Origin: Anopheles merus | Taxonomy: Eukaryota > Arthropoda > Insecta > Diptera > Culicidae | Length of the DNA: 64,000 bases | Assembly (NCBI RefSeq): GCF_017562075.2 | Contig: NC_054083.1 | Location: 9,740,768-9,804,767, forward strand | Direction of reading: 5' to 3' | In this document: piece after piece, positions 10,029-21,720 of the stretch | Numbering within the stretch: the stretch's first letter is position 1 | How the letters are laid out: every line of letters starts with the position of its first letter | The notes under the pieces: generated by a model | Seen by the model: the letters and a program-made list of their open reading frames with translations, nothing else | The model's database searches: none | What the model was told of the DNA's origin: nothing | Program-made: the position numbers and the translations under genes

Positions 10029-13000
10029 TCAGCATCCTCGCGATTGGAAGCAGCCCGCTGTTCTCGTTCTGTGTCCCATTCGCGCTGCAGCGTTGTTGTT
10101 ATTCGACGTGCTGCCTCGCAGAATCTGCTCTAGTTGTCTTGGCTGCCCACGAGGAAGTCCTGAAGACTGTCCGGCGTGGCCGGGTTCGGCCCCCAGTTCA
10201 CCAAGGTACTCCATTCTTACTCGAGCAAACCTGGGGCACTCGAAGATGGCGTGGTGGGCATTTTCCGGAACACCCGCACAGCTGCGACAGTCAGGGGACT
10301 CCGTAAAGCCATTGATGGCCAGGTACTCTCTGAAGAACCCATGTCCAGAGAGCACCTGGGCCAAGTGGAAGGTCGTCTCCCCGTGTCTCCGGCCTTGCCA
10401 AGCGCTGATGTCACGGATTAGCCGATGCATCCACCGGGTGTATCTGGACGTGTCGGCCTCGGCGTCCCATTGGCTCTGCCACGTCGTGATGGTGCGCTGC
10501 CTCTCCTCCAACCCGATGGCTGCCTTCGTTATCGACCGACCCGGATCGTTGACACGTTCAAACACTCGCGTGTCCTCCTCTATCAAGAGACAAATGGGGG
10601 TCAGCCCGGCAAGGAGGGTGGCGGTCTCATACCTTACGGTACGGAAGGTGCGTGCCACCCTCCGTGCTGAGACTCGCTGAACCCTCTCCAAAAGTCGACG
10701 ACACTCTCTCTTCGTCACCTCGCCATGCCAGATGGGCGCAGCATAACGGATGACCGACTCTGCGACCGAGGCCAACAGTCGCGCTTTGCTGGTCTTTGGT
10801 CCACTGTGGTTGCGCATGAGGCGGGTAACGGCATCTGCTATCTTCCTTGCCCGAGTGGTTACCTCTCGGACATGGGGCAGCCACGATAGGTGATCGTGAA
10901 GGGTCACCCCGAGGTAACGCATCGTGCGGGAAGATGTCTCCTCCACGTCCCCTACTCTTATGGTGACCTGCGTGGGGTTCTTCGTGCTGGAGATAAGCAC
11001 GCACTCCGTCTTTTCCGGCGCAATCTGGAGATGGTGTTGAGCCATCCAGTGAGAGACACTGGCGACCGCCTCCTCAGCTGCAGCCTTCACTGTATTTACG
11101 TCGATGCCCGGAATCAGCAGCACCACGTCGTCAGCATACGCCACCATCTCGCAGTCCTGCGGAAGGGCGACGTCCAGAACTCCATCGTACATGGTGTTCC
11201 ACAGGGTGGGGCCGAGAATCGACCCCTGTGGAACACCAGCCGTGATGGACCGAGTTACTGGGCCGTCGGATGTCTCGAAGACCAACTCTCGGTTCTCGAA
11301 GTAGCTCCTGACGATTCTTTGCAGACCAGCAGGTACTCCCTTCATCTGTAGTGCAGTGGCGATGGCCTGCCAGCTTGCCGTATTGATGTCATTCTTGACA
11401 TCCATTGCCACGACCAGCAGGAACCTGTTATCTCGCCCGTTCGTGCGGCGGAATCTCATCGCGCGCTGACCCGCCTCGATCACTGTTCGAATGGCACCAA
11501 TTGTAGATCGCCCCCTCCGGAAGCCATGCTGCCTGTCTGACAGCCTCACCGCTGCAGGATCTTCCAGGTGGTTGTGAAGTCGGTTAAGGATTAGCTTCTC
11601 CAGCACTTTCCCTAAGGCATCCAGCATGCACAAAGGTCGGTATGACCCGCTACTACCCGGTGGTTTCCCCGGCTTGTGGAGCAGTACCAAACGCTGTCGT
11701 TTCCATGGTGCTGGAAATGTAGCCGTTTCCAGGCAGCTTTGGTACAACGCCTGGAAAACGTCCGTGTACGCAAGGATTGCAGCCTTGACAGCGGCGTTCG
11801 GAACTCCGTCGAGTCCCGGCGCTTTTTTGTTCGGCATGGTGCTAGCTATCAGACGGAGTTCCGGAATCGTGACTCGGGTCCATGGGGTCTGCTGGTCTGC
11901 AGGCTGTTCCTGTTCCTCCTCGGAACTGATGCTAGGCCAGTTGAAGGGCGGATGTTGCGGGAAAAACTCTGTCACGATGCTTTCAAGCCTCGCCCTCTCC
12001 GTCTCGGGTGGGGCCCTTCCACCGCGAAGACGGGAGAGGACTACTAAGTACTCGGCTCCGAAAACGTTTTCCTCCGCAGCATCGATCAATTCCTGGAAGG
12101 CGGCCTTTTTGCTGGCACGTATGGCTCTATCCAGCTCAGCTCTAGCTGTTCGATATTGGGCTGCAGCCAGACTCCGGTTCTGGAGATCACGTGTCTGCTG
12201 CATGCGATCTCTCGCCTGCTCTCAGTTCTGCCTAAGCAGAGCAATCAGTGGCGTCCACCAGTAAACGTCCCGATGAGGGTCGGGGAAAGACGACGTCATC
12301 CTTTGCATGGTTTTCTCGCAGGCCGATATCATTGCCGAGATCATTCCCTGGTGATTGACTGCCTTCTCTCGGAATCCCTCGCCATGTAGCGTGGCAAGGA
12401 AATTCTCTTTCGAGAACTGTTTCGTCTTAAATCGCGTGCCTGCATGTTGAAAACGCTCTCGTTGGCCCCGTTGATGTGACTGTCCTCGGTTACGCTGCTG
12501 GTCTGCTGACGCTGGGCCTACCGAATAGGTGATATACCTATGGTCAGATCGCGTGTCCGTGTTTCTTACCAACCAGGTGCACGGCTGAGCTATGGACGAG
12601 CTGGCGAAGGTCACGTCGACAACGCTGGCAGTCGCCACGCCGTTTCCAACAAAGGTTGCCACATTCCCTCGATTCATTAGAAGCAGGCCCAATTGCTGGG
12701 ACGCCTCGAGCAGTACTTCCCCACGTTCAGTGCTGCGTTGACTTCCCCACTCCACATGCCAGGCGTTAAAGTCATCGGCGATTACTACCTGAGGGTGGGA
12801 TTGGGCCTCCAATTCAATTGCTTCGACTTATTCCGCAAATCCTTCCCGCGACAGGCTGGGTGGCGCGTAGCAGCTGAGGAAGTTAATGCCACCCGCCTTG
12901 GCAGCTATGAGGCCGGGGACATCACTGCTCCACAGTCCTTGCAGAGGGTATCGTCCTGTGGCCACGACTGCCACCTTTTTGGAGGCATCAACTGCCCATC

Positions 13001-13125
13001 TTGGGTTGTTCTCGGGTGGTCGATAAATGTGGGAAAGAACTAACACGTCGGGCGGTTTGCAGGACCAGATCTTGGGCGATCCTGCCTCCACCCAGGTTCA
13101 CTTGGAGGACTTTTAGCTGCGTCAT
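10029..13125 (-). pseudogene. element A ORF2: endonuclease-reverse transcriptase, inactivated
   Basis: The start ATG (13125-13123) overlaps the ORF1 stop (ATGA). The N-terminal APE-type endonuclease is visible (LKVLQVNLGGGRIAQDL, VVIADDFNAWHVEWGS, RSDHRYITY). The reverse transcriptase follows (KKAPGLDGVPNAA, FRRGRSTIGAI, GVPQGSILGPTLWN, YADDVVLL), and then the C-terminal CCHC motif CRSCAGVPENAHHAIFEC. Lesions are a frameshift near 13,040, an in-frame TAA at 12828-12830 and an in-frame TGA at 12222-12224. In addition, the residue normally Phe in the N-A-F-N block reads Ile (NDINTAS). A long open stretch, 12203-10029, covers the whole RT domain. The protein would nick the 28S target and copy element RNA. 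Confidence 0.8.
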
Positions 13126-14428
13126 TGGGTAGCCGACCGGTCGCATGTCCGGTCCCCAATAACATGGGGACCACCGCATTTGCCGCAGCGTATTTCTTCC
13201 TTGCAAGTTCCAGCCTTGTGGCCCTCCTGTCCGCAACGGATGCAAACATTTTGTCGGTCTACAGGTGACCGACAATCGCGGGCGTTGTGGCCGTGCTCAA
13301 GATATCGATAGCAGCGAAGATGCTCCTTGGGTGTTGGAGGAGCAATCTGGAAATGCAGAAGCCCAAGCGAAGCTTCGTGCCATCCAGCGCTTTGGCTGCC
13401 TTGGCTGGCAGACGGATGCGTGCCCGCTGGGTGCCGTCCGGCATTTGCCAAATGCTCGTTGAAACGATGCCTGCCCCACCCTCAATCTTGTTTTCAAGGA
13501 GAGCCGTGAGCTCATCCTCCTTGACTAGGGGGTCGATGTCGTTTACTACCAACGCCGCCATTTCCGTCACGTGTCGACGAGTTCCAGGCTCGCCGATAAT
13601 CGTTCGGATCTGCTGGAGAATATAGATCGCGTTTGCGGATCTGGCAAGCGTCAGTCGTAGCAACGCCTTGTCTGTGCGCCGGCCCATGATGATGAAGTCC
13701 TTTAAATCCTTATGTGTGCCATTATCGTCAACGGCTTTACGGTTTTTCAAGGAGATGCTCTCGAAAGTCTTGTTCTGACCAGGAGAGATCTCTATCAAGT
13801 CGGGCTTAGGACGCTAACGCTTCTGCTGCTGCTGTTGATGCTGCTGCTGCTGCTGTTGATGCTGCTGCTGCTGCTGTTGCGACAAGCCAGCGACCGCCTG
13901 TCGCTGTGGCTGACGTTGCTGCTGCTGCTGTTGATGCTGCGCGATAGCGGCTGCCTGTCGCTGTGGCTGACGCTGTTGCTGCTGCTGGGAGCGTGGCTTG
14001 CTGGTGGCCTTGCCACGGTACCTGCGACGTACCACCTCGCTGAAGGTCAACTCCGGCACGACGTCTCCGCGGACGACTGTCGATGCCTCGCTACGCGGCG
14101 GCATGACTGCGCGCGACGTCGACGCGCGGGGCTGCTCCTGCTCGTGCTGGTTCCGCTGCTGCTGTTGTTGTTGGTGCTGCGGCTGCGCAGAGGATCGGCG
14201 CGGCAATGGAGTTGGAGGTTGACGTGGACTAGCTGACGGCTGTCCACCACCAACCTTTGCCGCCAGAAGAGAGTTGAGCACATCTCGGTCGCGTTGATGT
14301 GCGGCGGCGAGCTTCTCCATCTGTGCCTCATACTTCTCCTCTCGACGTTTTGCCTCCTCCTTTTCCTCTTGCAGCAGTTGGCACATGCCGGTTATCTGCT
14401 CCAGGAGTTGCGCGTTTTGCTCCTTCAT
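13122..14428 (-). pseudogene. element A ORF1: poly(Q) gag-like protein, broken
   Basis: The minus-strand N-terminal part (14428-13814) has a coiled-coil-like charged stretch and then runs of glutamine broken by RQAVAG-type units, encoded by CAG/CAA repeats. Further frames (13798-13259 and 13451-13122) hold the central gag domain and three Cys-His knuckles: CYRYLEHGHNARDC, CIRCGQEGHKAGTC and CGKCGGPHVIGDRTC. Frame changes near 13,800 and 13,350-13,400 break the protein. The true N-terminus is missing because the element is truncated at 14444. R1-clade ORF1 proteins bind element RNA. Confidence 0.75.
13815..13995. repeat. CAG/CTG microsatellite in ORF1 of element A
   Basis: Interrupted (CTG)n on the plus strand, with repeated insertions of a GCGACCGCCTGTCGCTG-like unit. 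It encodes the poly(Q)/RQAVAG tracts on the minus strand. Confidence 0.75.
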
Positions 14429-15011
14429 CGAGAGGTTCTGCTCCTTTTTTTTAATTCCTTCAGAGTTCTTTATTTAGGACATACTTTCCCTGTAAGAACC
14501 CCGCTTCTACCGGCGGGGGGTTACCACTAACGGACTCCCCCCCGCCGGGAATTCCGCCCATTTGGGTCTTTCGTTTTATTTTATTCGTTATTTATTTGAA
14601 TTCTGAGTAATTGTTTCAACTAACATTCCTTTCGTAAAAGGATTTCTTTCCCGCATTTGTTCGTTAAACCTGTTCCGTAAGCCGTAGTCCTTGTCCCAAT
14701 CCACGCAGGTTACTCCGTATCAAGACCGAGCTGTATCAGCGCGCGAAGACGTTCGCCGATGTGACGGCAGCTCGCTCGTCCTCCGTGAGGCCAGATCTCC
14801 TTTCGGCAAGCTGGGAGCTCGGCAGCTCGTCCCACGGGGGAGGCTGAGCCTCGACCTCCGCTTGCCGTTGCTCCAATCGCCGTTGCCTCTCCCTATTCCG
14901 CCTGCTGGTGCGACGCTTCTCAATCTCCGCCGCCGAAGGTGGGGCTCTTCCGCGTCGCTGACGACCCTGCGGAACAGCTCCTAACTCGCCGGCCTAAAGT
15001 CTCCTCCGGTA

Positions 15012-18000
15012 CTACTGCTGCATGAAAATGTGGCGCAGTCGTCGCTTCTCCGCTGTCCTCGGGGAGGGAGGCAATCCCCGGCTGCGCGGGGGGATTGGTG
15101 GCTCTGGAGGGCTGGCCTCCTCCTCCTCGACCTCCCCTGTGGGTTCTGCTGCATCGTTGGCCTCTACGCGTGCCAACACGGCTGGTAGCAACTCGACCTC
15201 ATCGAGCCGTTTCTGCCAACGCTGCTGCCGCATTCGCCGGGCGCTGCGGTTGCGCACCTCTCGTCGCCTCAACAGTCTCCGCTCTGCCTCTACCTTGTCC
15301 TCGGGCGGGCTGGATGCAGGGTCTGGCTGAGCAGCTTCAGCGGTTGCCAAAGCTTGCTGCTCCTTTCGCCAGTCCTCCTGCAAAACGGATAGGATCCGCC
15401 GAGCCGCTTGTTGGATGCGGTCCCACCACTCCGCATTCTCCAGCAGACGGCTACCGAGGTTGCCCTCATCGACGCCTTGGAGATATTCCGCCCAAACCTC
15501 CGCGAAGCGGGGACTCTCGAAGAGTACGTGGGCCACCGACTCGACCGACCCTGCGCACCTGGGACAGTCCGAGGACGGAGCGAACCCGAACACGTGCAGG
15601 AATTCGTGGACGAAGGCGTGTCCACTGAGTACCTGCGAGAGGTAGAAATCTACCTCTCCGTGCTTCCGTCCCGTCCACAGGCGCACGTCTGGCACTTGTC
15701 GGTGGGCCCAACGTAAGTAGCGGCTGGTGTTATTCGCCGCCTCGTCGTCCCATTGTTGCTGCCACAGCTGCAGCGATGACTCCTTTTCCTCCTGGCGAAT
15801 CGCCTCTCAACTGCTGTCCGGGCTTAACTGCAGTCGGTTGTAGCAGCGGGCGTCTTCCTTCACCAGGAGGTGGTAGGGCAGTTCTCCGGCTAAAACCACC
15901 GCTACCTCGCAGCTCGTGGAGTGGAAGGCGCTCGTAATGCCCTGGGCCAGGGGGCGCTGGACGGGATCCAATATTCGTCTGCATCACTGTAGGTCCGTGG
16001 CTTCCACCCAGACGGGTGCGTCGTAGCGGATAATGGACGCGGCCACTGCGGCGAGCAGCTTCCGCTTGCTCACTTGGGGGCCACTGTGGTTGCGCATGAC
16101 GCCACGCAATGCTCGCACCACACGAAGGGCCTTGTCCGCGACCATCTCGACGTGTGGGCGCCACGACAGGTGGTCGTGAAGCATGACCCCCAAGTAGCGG
16201 ATCGACCGCTTCGAGCGCACTTCCACTCCACAGATGTTCACCGGGATGTTTCTATATCCGCTACGCTAGCTCGACACCATCAGCAGCTCCGTCTTCTCCG
16301 GTGCCAGGGAGAGATGGTGCCGCACCATCCAGCTGTTGACTGCTGCCACTGCTTCCTCCGCAATCGCTGCTGCGTGCTCCGGTGTTGTCCCCGCTGCCAG
16401 GATCGCAAGATCATCGGCGAATCCCACGATGGAAGCGCCCTCAGGGAGCTCTACGGCTAGCACGCCGTCGTACATAATGTTCCACAATGTGGGGCCCAAT
16501 ATGGACCCCTGTGGAACACCTGCCGATAGTCGGCGGGTAACCGGCCCGTTCGCCGACAGGGAGCTCACGTACGACACGGCGAAGTAGTCCTGCAGTATGC
16601 GGCACAACTGCACGGGGACTCCCTTCGCCTGGAGCGCCTCGGCGATGCTCTGCCAGCTAGCCGTGTTGAACGCGTTACGGATGTCCAGGGCCACAACCAT
16701 GAGGCAGCGCCGGTCACGGTTGTTCGTCCTGCCAAAGGACTTCGCCCTTCGTCCCGCGTCCACGACTTGCTGTATGGCCTGCAGAGTCGATCGCCCTCGC
16801 CGGAATCCGAACTGCTGCTCAGGCAGTTGCGGACTCTCTGGATCCTCGATAAATTCGTTGAGCCGGTTCAACAGCAGCCGCTCCAAAGCCTTGCCCGTAT
16901 TATCGAGCAGGCAAATCGGGCGGAAGGACGTCGGCTCGCCCGGTGATTTGCCTGGCTTTGGCAAGAGCACCAGTCGCTGCTTCTTCCACGGCTGTGGAAA
17001 GCAGGACGTGTCCAGGCACTCCTGAAACACCCGGCGGAAGGGCTCCGGTTGCTGCCTGAGAGCTACCGTGAGGGCGGCGTTTGGCACTCCATCAAGCCCA
17101 GGAGCCTTCCGCGGGTGCATGCTGGCCGCTATCTGTTCCAGCTCGGTCAGGCCGATCGATCGGAGCGGCGCCATGTTGCTAACTTGGAGATCAGGCCACT
17201 CTACCGGCGGATGAACCGGGAACAAGGCGTCGACAATTCGCCGCAGTTCTGCTGGATCGCGTTCCGGGGCTGAGCGGGCCGCCTGGAACCAGTGGAAGAC
17301 TTTCTGGAAAAAGTTTCCGGTTTCGTCCTCCCTGATCGACAGCAAGAACCGGTCGAACGCCTCGTTCTTACTCAAACGAATAGCCTTCCGAAGGCTCTCT
17401 CTGGCAGCTAAGAGTTCCGTTTGGAGCTGCTCTTCCGGCGGGATTGTCCTCATCGCCATCTGCTCCTTTCTGGAGAGGTTGTCTATCATTGCCTGGATCG
17501 CCGGAGTCCACCAGTAAGCTGGCCGACCTGTGTGGTCCTGCGCTGGGAAGACCCGCGACATCGTCTCGTCGCAGACGCTGGTCAGCGACTCGACCAAGCT
17601 TTCGACGCTGTTAGCTTGACGGGCGAACCCAGTCATGGCCAGCGCTTTCCCGAAAAGCTGGGAGTCAAACTGACTGGTCTTCCAGCGCGTACCGGCGTTG
17701 CTTACACGGGCCGGGCGCTGTCCACGCCGTGCTGCCCGATCCCTCGTTGTTGGTGGACTCACGCCAACCTCGTACCGGACGTATCGGTGATCACTCAGCG
17801 TTGCCACGTCAGGCACGCGCCAGCCTCGGGCGCTGTCATCGCGCGGGTCGAGGCGACTGATCACACTGCTGGCGAATGTTACGTCCGGTCGGCTGGGCGG
17901 GAACCGAGTTGAGTCCGCTCGGTTCCCCTTGAACGTAGGTAGACAGTCCGCCTTGTTCAGAAGCACCAGCCCGAAGTTGTCCGCCAACTGGTGAAGCTCC

Positions 18001-18419
18001 AAGCCCTTCGGGCAAGTCCTGCTGCTTCCCCAGTCGAGGTGCATGGCGTTGAAATCGCCAGCCAGGAGAACCCGGCTGCACCCGCGGATGATCAAGTCAA
18101 TCTTCTCCATAATGCTCCGGAACTCCGGGACTCCTGTCTGCGGCGACACGTAGCTGCTCACTATTGTTGTTCCTCCCACGTCGGCAGCTACCACACCGAG
18201 GGTCTGACGGTGCCTGATGCGCTGTATCGGCAGCCGGTTGCCGTTGACGACGATGGCAACCGTCTTGTTCTCGTCCGTCACCCAATTGCCGTTGTTGCGC
18301 GGTACGCAATAGGGCTCGGACAAGAGCAGAACGTCTAGACCCTCGGTGGTCATCACGTGTAACGCCAAGTCCTGGGCGTTCTCACAGTGATTTGCGTTGA
18401 ACTGGATGATGTTCAACAT
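15012..18419 (-). pseudogene. element B ORF2: endonuclease-reverse transcriptase, two lesions
   Basis: The start ATG is 18419-18417 and overlaps the ORF1 stop (ATGTTGA). The open frame has an APE-type endonuclease (MLNIIQFNANHC, LLLSEPYC, LLAGDFNAMHLDWGSS, LSDHRYVRYE) and a reverse transcriptase (RKAPGLDGVPNAA, FGFRRGRSTLQAI, DIRNAFNTASW, GVPQGSILGPTLWN, GFADDLAIL). An in-frame TAG follows LLMVSS at 16268-16266. The same frame resumes with RYLGVMLHDHLSW, then breaks between about 15,980 and 15,780, and returns with YLSQVLSGHAF and the C-terminal knuckle CPRCAGSVESVAHVLFES. In that knuckle the last Cys is Ser. Apart from these lesions the roughly 1,130-codon reading is well preserved, which suggests recent loss of activity. 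Confidence 0.82.
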
Positions 18420-19280
18420 TGTGAAGGCGGTCCTTGGCACATGGGGGCGGCGATGCGATGTGGGCCGCCGGAGATAATACACTTCGGGTCCGAAGTGCAT
18501 GACGTCGCGCGATGATCCGCGGCTCCGCAGCTCAGGCATAAGCTGGATCGATCCTCGCCAGCGCAGTCTGCTGTGGTGTGGCCTCGTTCGAGGCAGCGGA
18601 AACAGCGAACCGCGCTTCGCTGCTGTTTCGGGGCGCTGCGCACCAGGCACGCCGAATATCCAACCAAAATGCGTTTTTCGGTTAAGAAGTCCGCATCTCG
18701 CCGCGGTAGCCGCACTCGGGCTCGCTGCGTACCATCACGACGTTCCCATATTGATATGGTTGCCGCCACCGCTGAACATTCTAACGCACGCACCAGACCA
18801 CGCTCCACATCTTCCTTCTTAGCCAGCATGTCTATACCCGTGATCAATACTTCGGCCATCTCTGTTACGATTCGGCCGGTGGTCAAGTCACCAACTTCCT
18901 CTTGGATGCGCTGCAGCAACGCAGCGGCGTCTGCATCCTTCTTCAGCTCAAGACGGAGGAAATCACGGGTCGTACGGTAGCCCTGGTGGACTCCCTTGTT
19001 TTCCTTCTGTAGGCGCGGGTTCAGGCGTATCTTCTCGAAAATCGCCTTGTAGGTTATTCCCTCGGCTGGCTCGAAGATGATTTGGTCCTGCCGAATGCGC
19101 GCTGGACGTCGTTGTTCGTGCCGCAGCTGTTCTCGGCGTTGTGCCTGTGTAGCATTTGACCGCTGCTGGTGTTGTTGCTGCTGGTGCTGTTGTTGCTGCC
19201 GACGCTGTTGCTGCTGCTGCGTGCCAGCGACCGCCTGTCGCTGCTGCTGCTGTTGTTGTTGCTGCGAGCCTGCGACCGAA

Positions 19281-19330
<50 letters not shown>

Positions 19331-19897
19331 ATGTTGTTGCTGCTGCTGCTGCTGCTGCTGGGGGGGCTGCCGGGGCTTCCCCTTGGCCATACCGCGGTAT
19401 TTGCGGCGAATAACATCGGCGAAGCTAGGCTGCTCCAACTGCCGGTTGTTTTCCCCCGTCGACTCCTGGGGGGCCCGCAACGATACCGCCTCCATCATAG
19501 ATGAGCCACGTTGCGATTGCTGCTGTTGCTGTTGACCGCGTTGCCAGGAGAGCTCCCGGCGCAGTTGCTGCCCCATGTCCCGGATCTCGGCCAGCATGGC
19601 ATCTCGTTCCTTTTTGGCTTCCGCTTCAGCGGATAACCTGGCCTGCTGTGCCTCCGCCAACTGCTTTTGCAGGCCCTCTTCTGTGGCCTGGAGACTTGGC
19701 ACCGTCTTTAGCAGTTCGGCCTTTTCGGCCTTCTCCGCCTGCAACATCAGGTGCAGACGAATCTCGCTTTCCTCGTTTGTCCGTGTAGCCAGAGACGTAC
19801 GCCCAGTGTCGATCTTGGACGACGTTGCAGTCTTTTTCGGGACTGCCCCCAAGCTACAGTCCACAGACATCAGCCGTGGTCTTAAATTGCGATCCAT
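18413..19897 (-). CDS. element B ORF1: poly(Q) gag-like RNA-binding protein
   Basis: An uninterrupted 494-residue protein from ATG 19897 to TGA 18413. It has a coiled-coil-like charged N-terminal third, a long glutamine region (roughly residues 170-255) with HSVAG and QAVAG interruptions, and a basic patch. A conserved gag core follows (GITYKAIFEKI...), then three C-terminal Cys-His knuckles: CFRCLERGHTTADC, CLSCGAADHRATSC and CIISGGPHRIAAPMC. In the third, the second Cys is Ser. RT1/RT2 ORF1 proteins are known to be glutamine-rich with three such motifs. Its stop overlaps the ORF2 start, which suggests translation of ORF2 by termination-reinitiation. Confidence 0.8.
19155..19365. repeat. CAG/CTG microsatellite in ORF1 of element B
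   Basis: Long (CTG)n on the plus strand with CAA interruptions, including about 18 near-uninterrupted triplets around 19284-19332. It encodes poly(Q) on the minus strand. Confidence 0.85.
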
Positions 19898-19949
19898 GCT
19901 TCTTAATGTTTCGCAACCATTAATTTCGCTGAGCGAGCTTTTATTTTAA

Positions 19950-21708
19950 GGCCGGTCGCCCTGGCTTGGGCTTCCAGCTTGCATTATCCAATTGCAGATG
20001 GCAGCGATTTCTTCTTCTCCTAGCCGAAGATAGATGGCACCAAGCAACCCCGTCGATGGTTTTTGTCTTGGCTGATCTTATTGCCAACAGATCGCGTGAC
20101 CCGTTATCTTTTTCGGCATAGGTGGCGACACGTTGGCTGGTTCGTGTCTTTGCTAAGCGAGTAACGAAACCTCTGTCCCACCGCTACAGCTTGAACGTGC
20201 CGCTGCAAAACTTCGCTGTTGTGTGCCGCTGTATTTCCTCTGATAACCGCCGTTTCAAATTTTTCTGAGCACGTGTGCCCGACACTTCAACACTTCAATA
20301 ATACACCATAAACTAGCAGAAACGTGTGTCCATGCACTTTTGAATCCACACACTACATTCTAAATGGCCGTCTTCCGCTTCGCCGTGTAACTTTTCACTC
20401 ACTTGGCCGTTAATTTTAAAACTGGCCCCGAAAAGTTCACCAACGTCCGGTTTTGAAATAAACGGTCGGAAATATTTCGAACACTTCACCACGATTTCAC
20501 TCTCAACGCCTTTTTTGAAAAAATCTTGAAAACTTTCACGAAAATTTTCTTCTTCCACTGCACTTTCAACGGACCTTTTGAACTAGTTCTTGAAATGTTT
20601 CACAGTATCGAATGTTTCACAGTATCGATCGATCGACAGTATCGAAAATTCGGGAGGGTGCGTCTCACGCTTGGGGAATTATTCCGCACCAGTCCCGAAT
20701 TTCCCCGGCGCGTTTATACGTCCAAACAGCTCGAACCCCGAATTCCACCCTTTTTGGACCTCTTTATGACTTGGCACTTCAAAATAATTTTTCACTGGGT
20801 GGGGGGGAGAGTGGGAGCGGGGAAAATAATTTTTCCGTGTTTGTTGTATCGCCCTCTACCACCCCACAGGTTCCGCGAATTTTTCGAGCAGATTCGAGCT
20901 CCCGCTGACGCTACACCACCTCCAGAATTTTACGTACACTTTTTAAAGATTCGAGCAGTTTTCGTGCAGAAACGGTCAATTCAAATTTTTGCTGCTTGGG
21001 AACTTCTCCCCGGACAAATTTGTCGCTTGGGTATCACTCAACTGTCACCAAGAAATGTCGAAAAAAAAACTCAAATCGGAGCGAAACTTACGAAGTTATT
21101 GACGATTTTCTATTTAATTCCGTTTTCCGAAGACACGTGCCCCTGCGGTAGCACCCCCGACACTTTTTATTTCCGCGTGTTTTCACCGATTTCGGGTCCG
21201 TTTTCTCGCACAACACTTAGAGCGTCACTACGCGCATCATTAAAAACACATCCGGACAAAATCCGTGCAGTTTTCACTAAGATATTCGCATTCAAAGTTC
21301 CCCATACAAAATGTATGGGGACAAAAACATACACTTTTTTGGCACTTTACACTGCTCAAATCGTCTCAAAAACACGTTTAATCGATTCAGCGCCCCCAAT
21401 TTAACTATAATTGTGTGTTTCCGGCGCCGAATACGCAAATTTTTCCCCCAAATTTCCACACCCGGAATTCTAGCGCTACCGGGTGAGGGGGGGCGGGGGG
21501 CACGTACACACAACAACACGATGTTTCGAAAGCGCAAAAATCACCGAGTTTCGACTGGATAACACCATCTAAGGGTAAAACGGGTGCTCTGAATCCGTTT
21601 TTGACAGTTTCCGACCGATCCGAGGCCATGTTACACACTTTTTTTGCAAACTTTGTCGGAGCGTGTTTACATATGTCTTCACCCGACGACTACCCGGTGA
21701 ACACTCCC
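19950..21708 (-). promoter_or_regulatory. 5' untranslated region of element B
   Basis: About 1.8 kb lies between the 28S motif and the ORF1 ATG. No coding motif is visible on the sense strand. It has a local duplication (TTTCACAGTATCGA repeated at about 20,597-20,640) and several C/G-rich runs. RT1 is known to carry long 5' repeats; I do not see 500-bp subrepeats here by eye. An antisense open frame of 292 codons (20526-21404) runs through it (see findings). An internal promoter is expected for this class but cannot be located by reading. Confidence 0.45.
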
Positions 21709-21720
21709 GGGATAACTGGC
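21709..21720 (+). repeat. 28S rRNA target motif (GGGATAACTGGC)
   Basis: Identical to the motif at 9349-9360. It lies between the 5' end of element B and the poly(A) tail of element C, and is the left target-site copy for element C. Confidence 0.7.

Larger units (their letters stand above)
9361..14444 (-). mobile_element. RT1/RT2-like R1-clade retrotransposon A, 5'-truncated
   Basis: Read on the minus strand, the element begins inside ORF1 at 14444, contains overlapping ORF1 and ORF2, a 3' UTR of about 660 bp and a poly(A) tail at 9361-9369 next to the 28S motif. Poly(Q) ORF1, three Cys-His motifs in ORF1, one in ORF2, overlapping ORFs and a 28S target are the published hallmarks of the Anopheles RT1/RT2 families. 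The ORFs are damaged, so the copy is inactive. Confidence 0.8.
14445..21708 (-). mobile_element. RT1/RT2-like R1-clade retrotransposon B, near full length
   Basis: On the minus strand the order is 5' end at about 21708 (next to the 28S motif), a 5' region of about 1.8 kb, ORF1 19897-18413, ORF2 18419-15012, a 3' UTR of about 560 bp, and a poly(A) tail at 14452-14445. ORF1 is intact; ORF2 has a stop and a frame disruption. At 7.3 kb it is the most complete RT-type copy here. Its tail abuts element A directly, with no 28S motif between them. Confidence 0.75.

Noticed and set aside
13712..14236. Leu-rich plus-strand frame opposite ORF1 of element A
   Set aside because: It is produced by the CTG repeats on the antisense strand of a recognised gag gene.
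19077..19504. Cys-, Ala- and Leu-rich open frames across the CTG repeat
   Set aside because: They are other-frame readings of the CAG microsatellite in ORF1 of element B and have no independent support.
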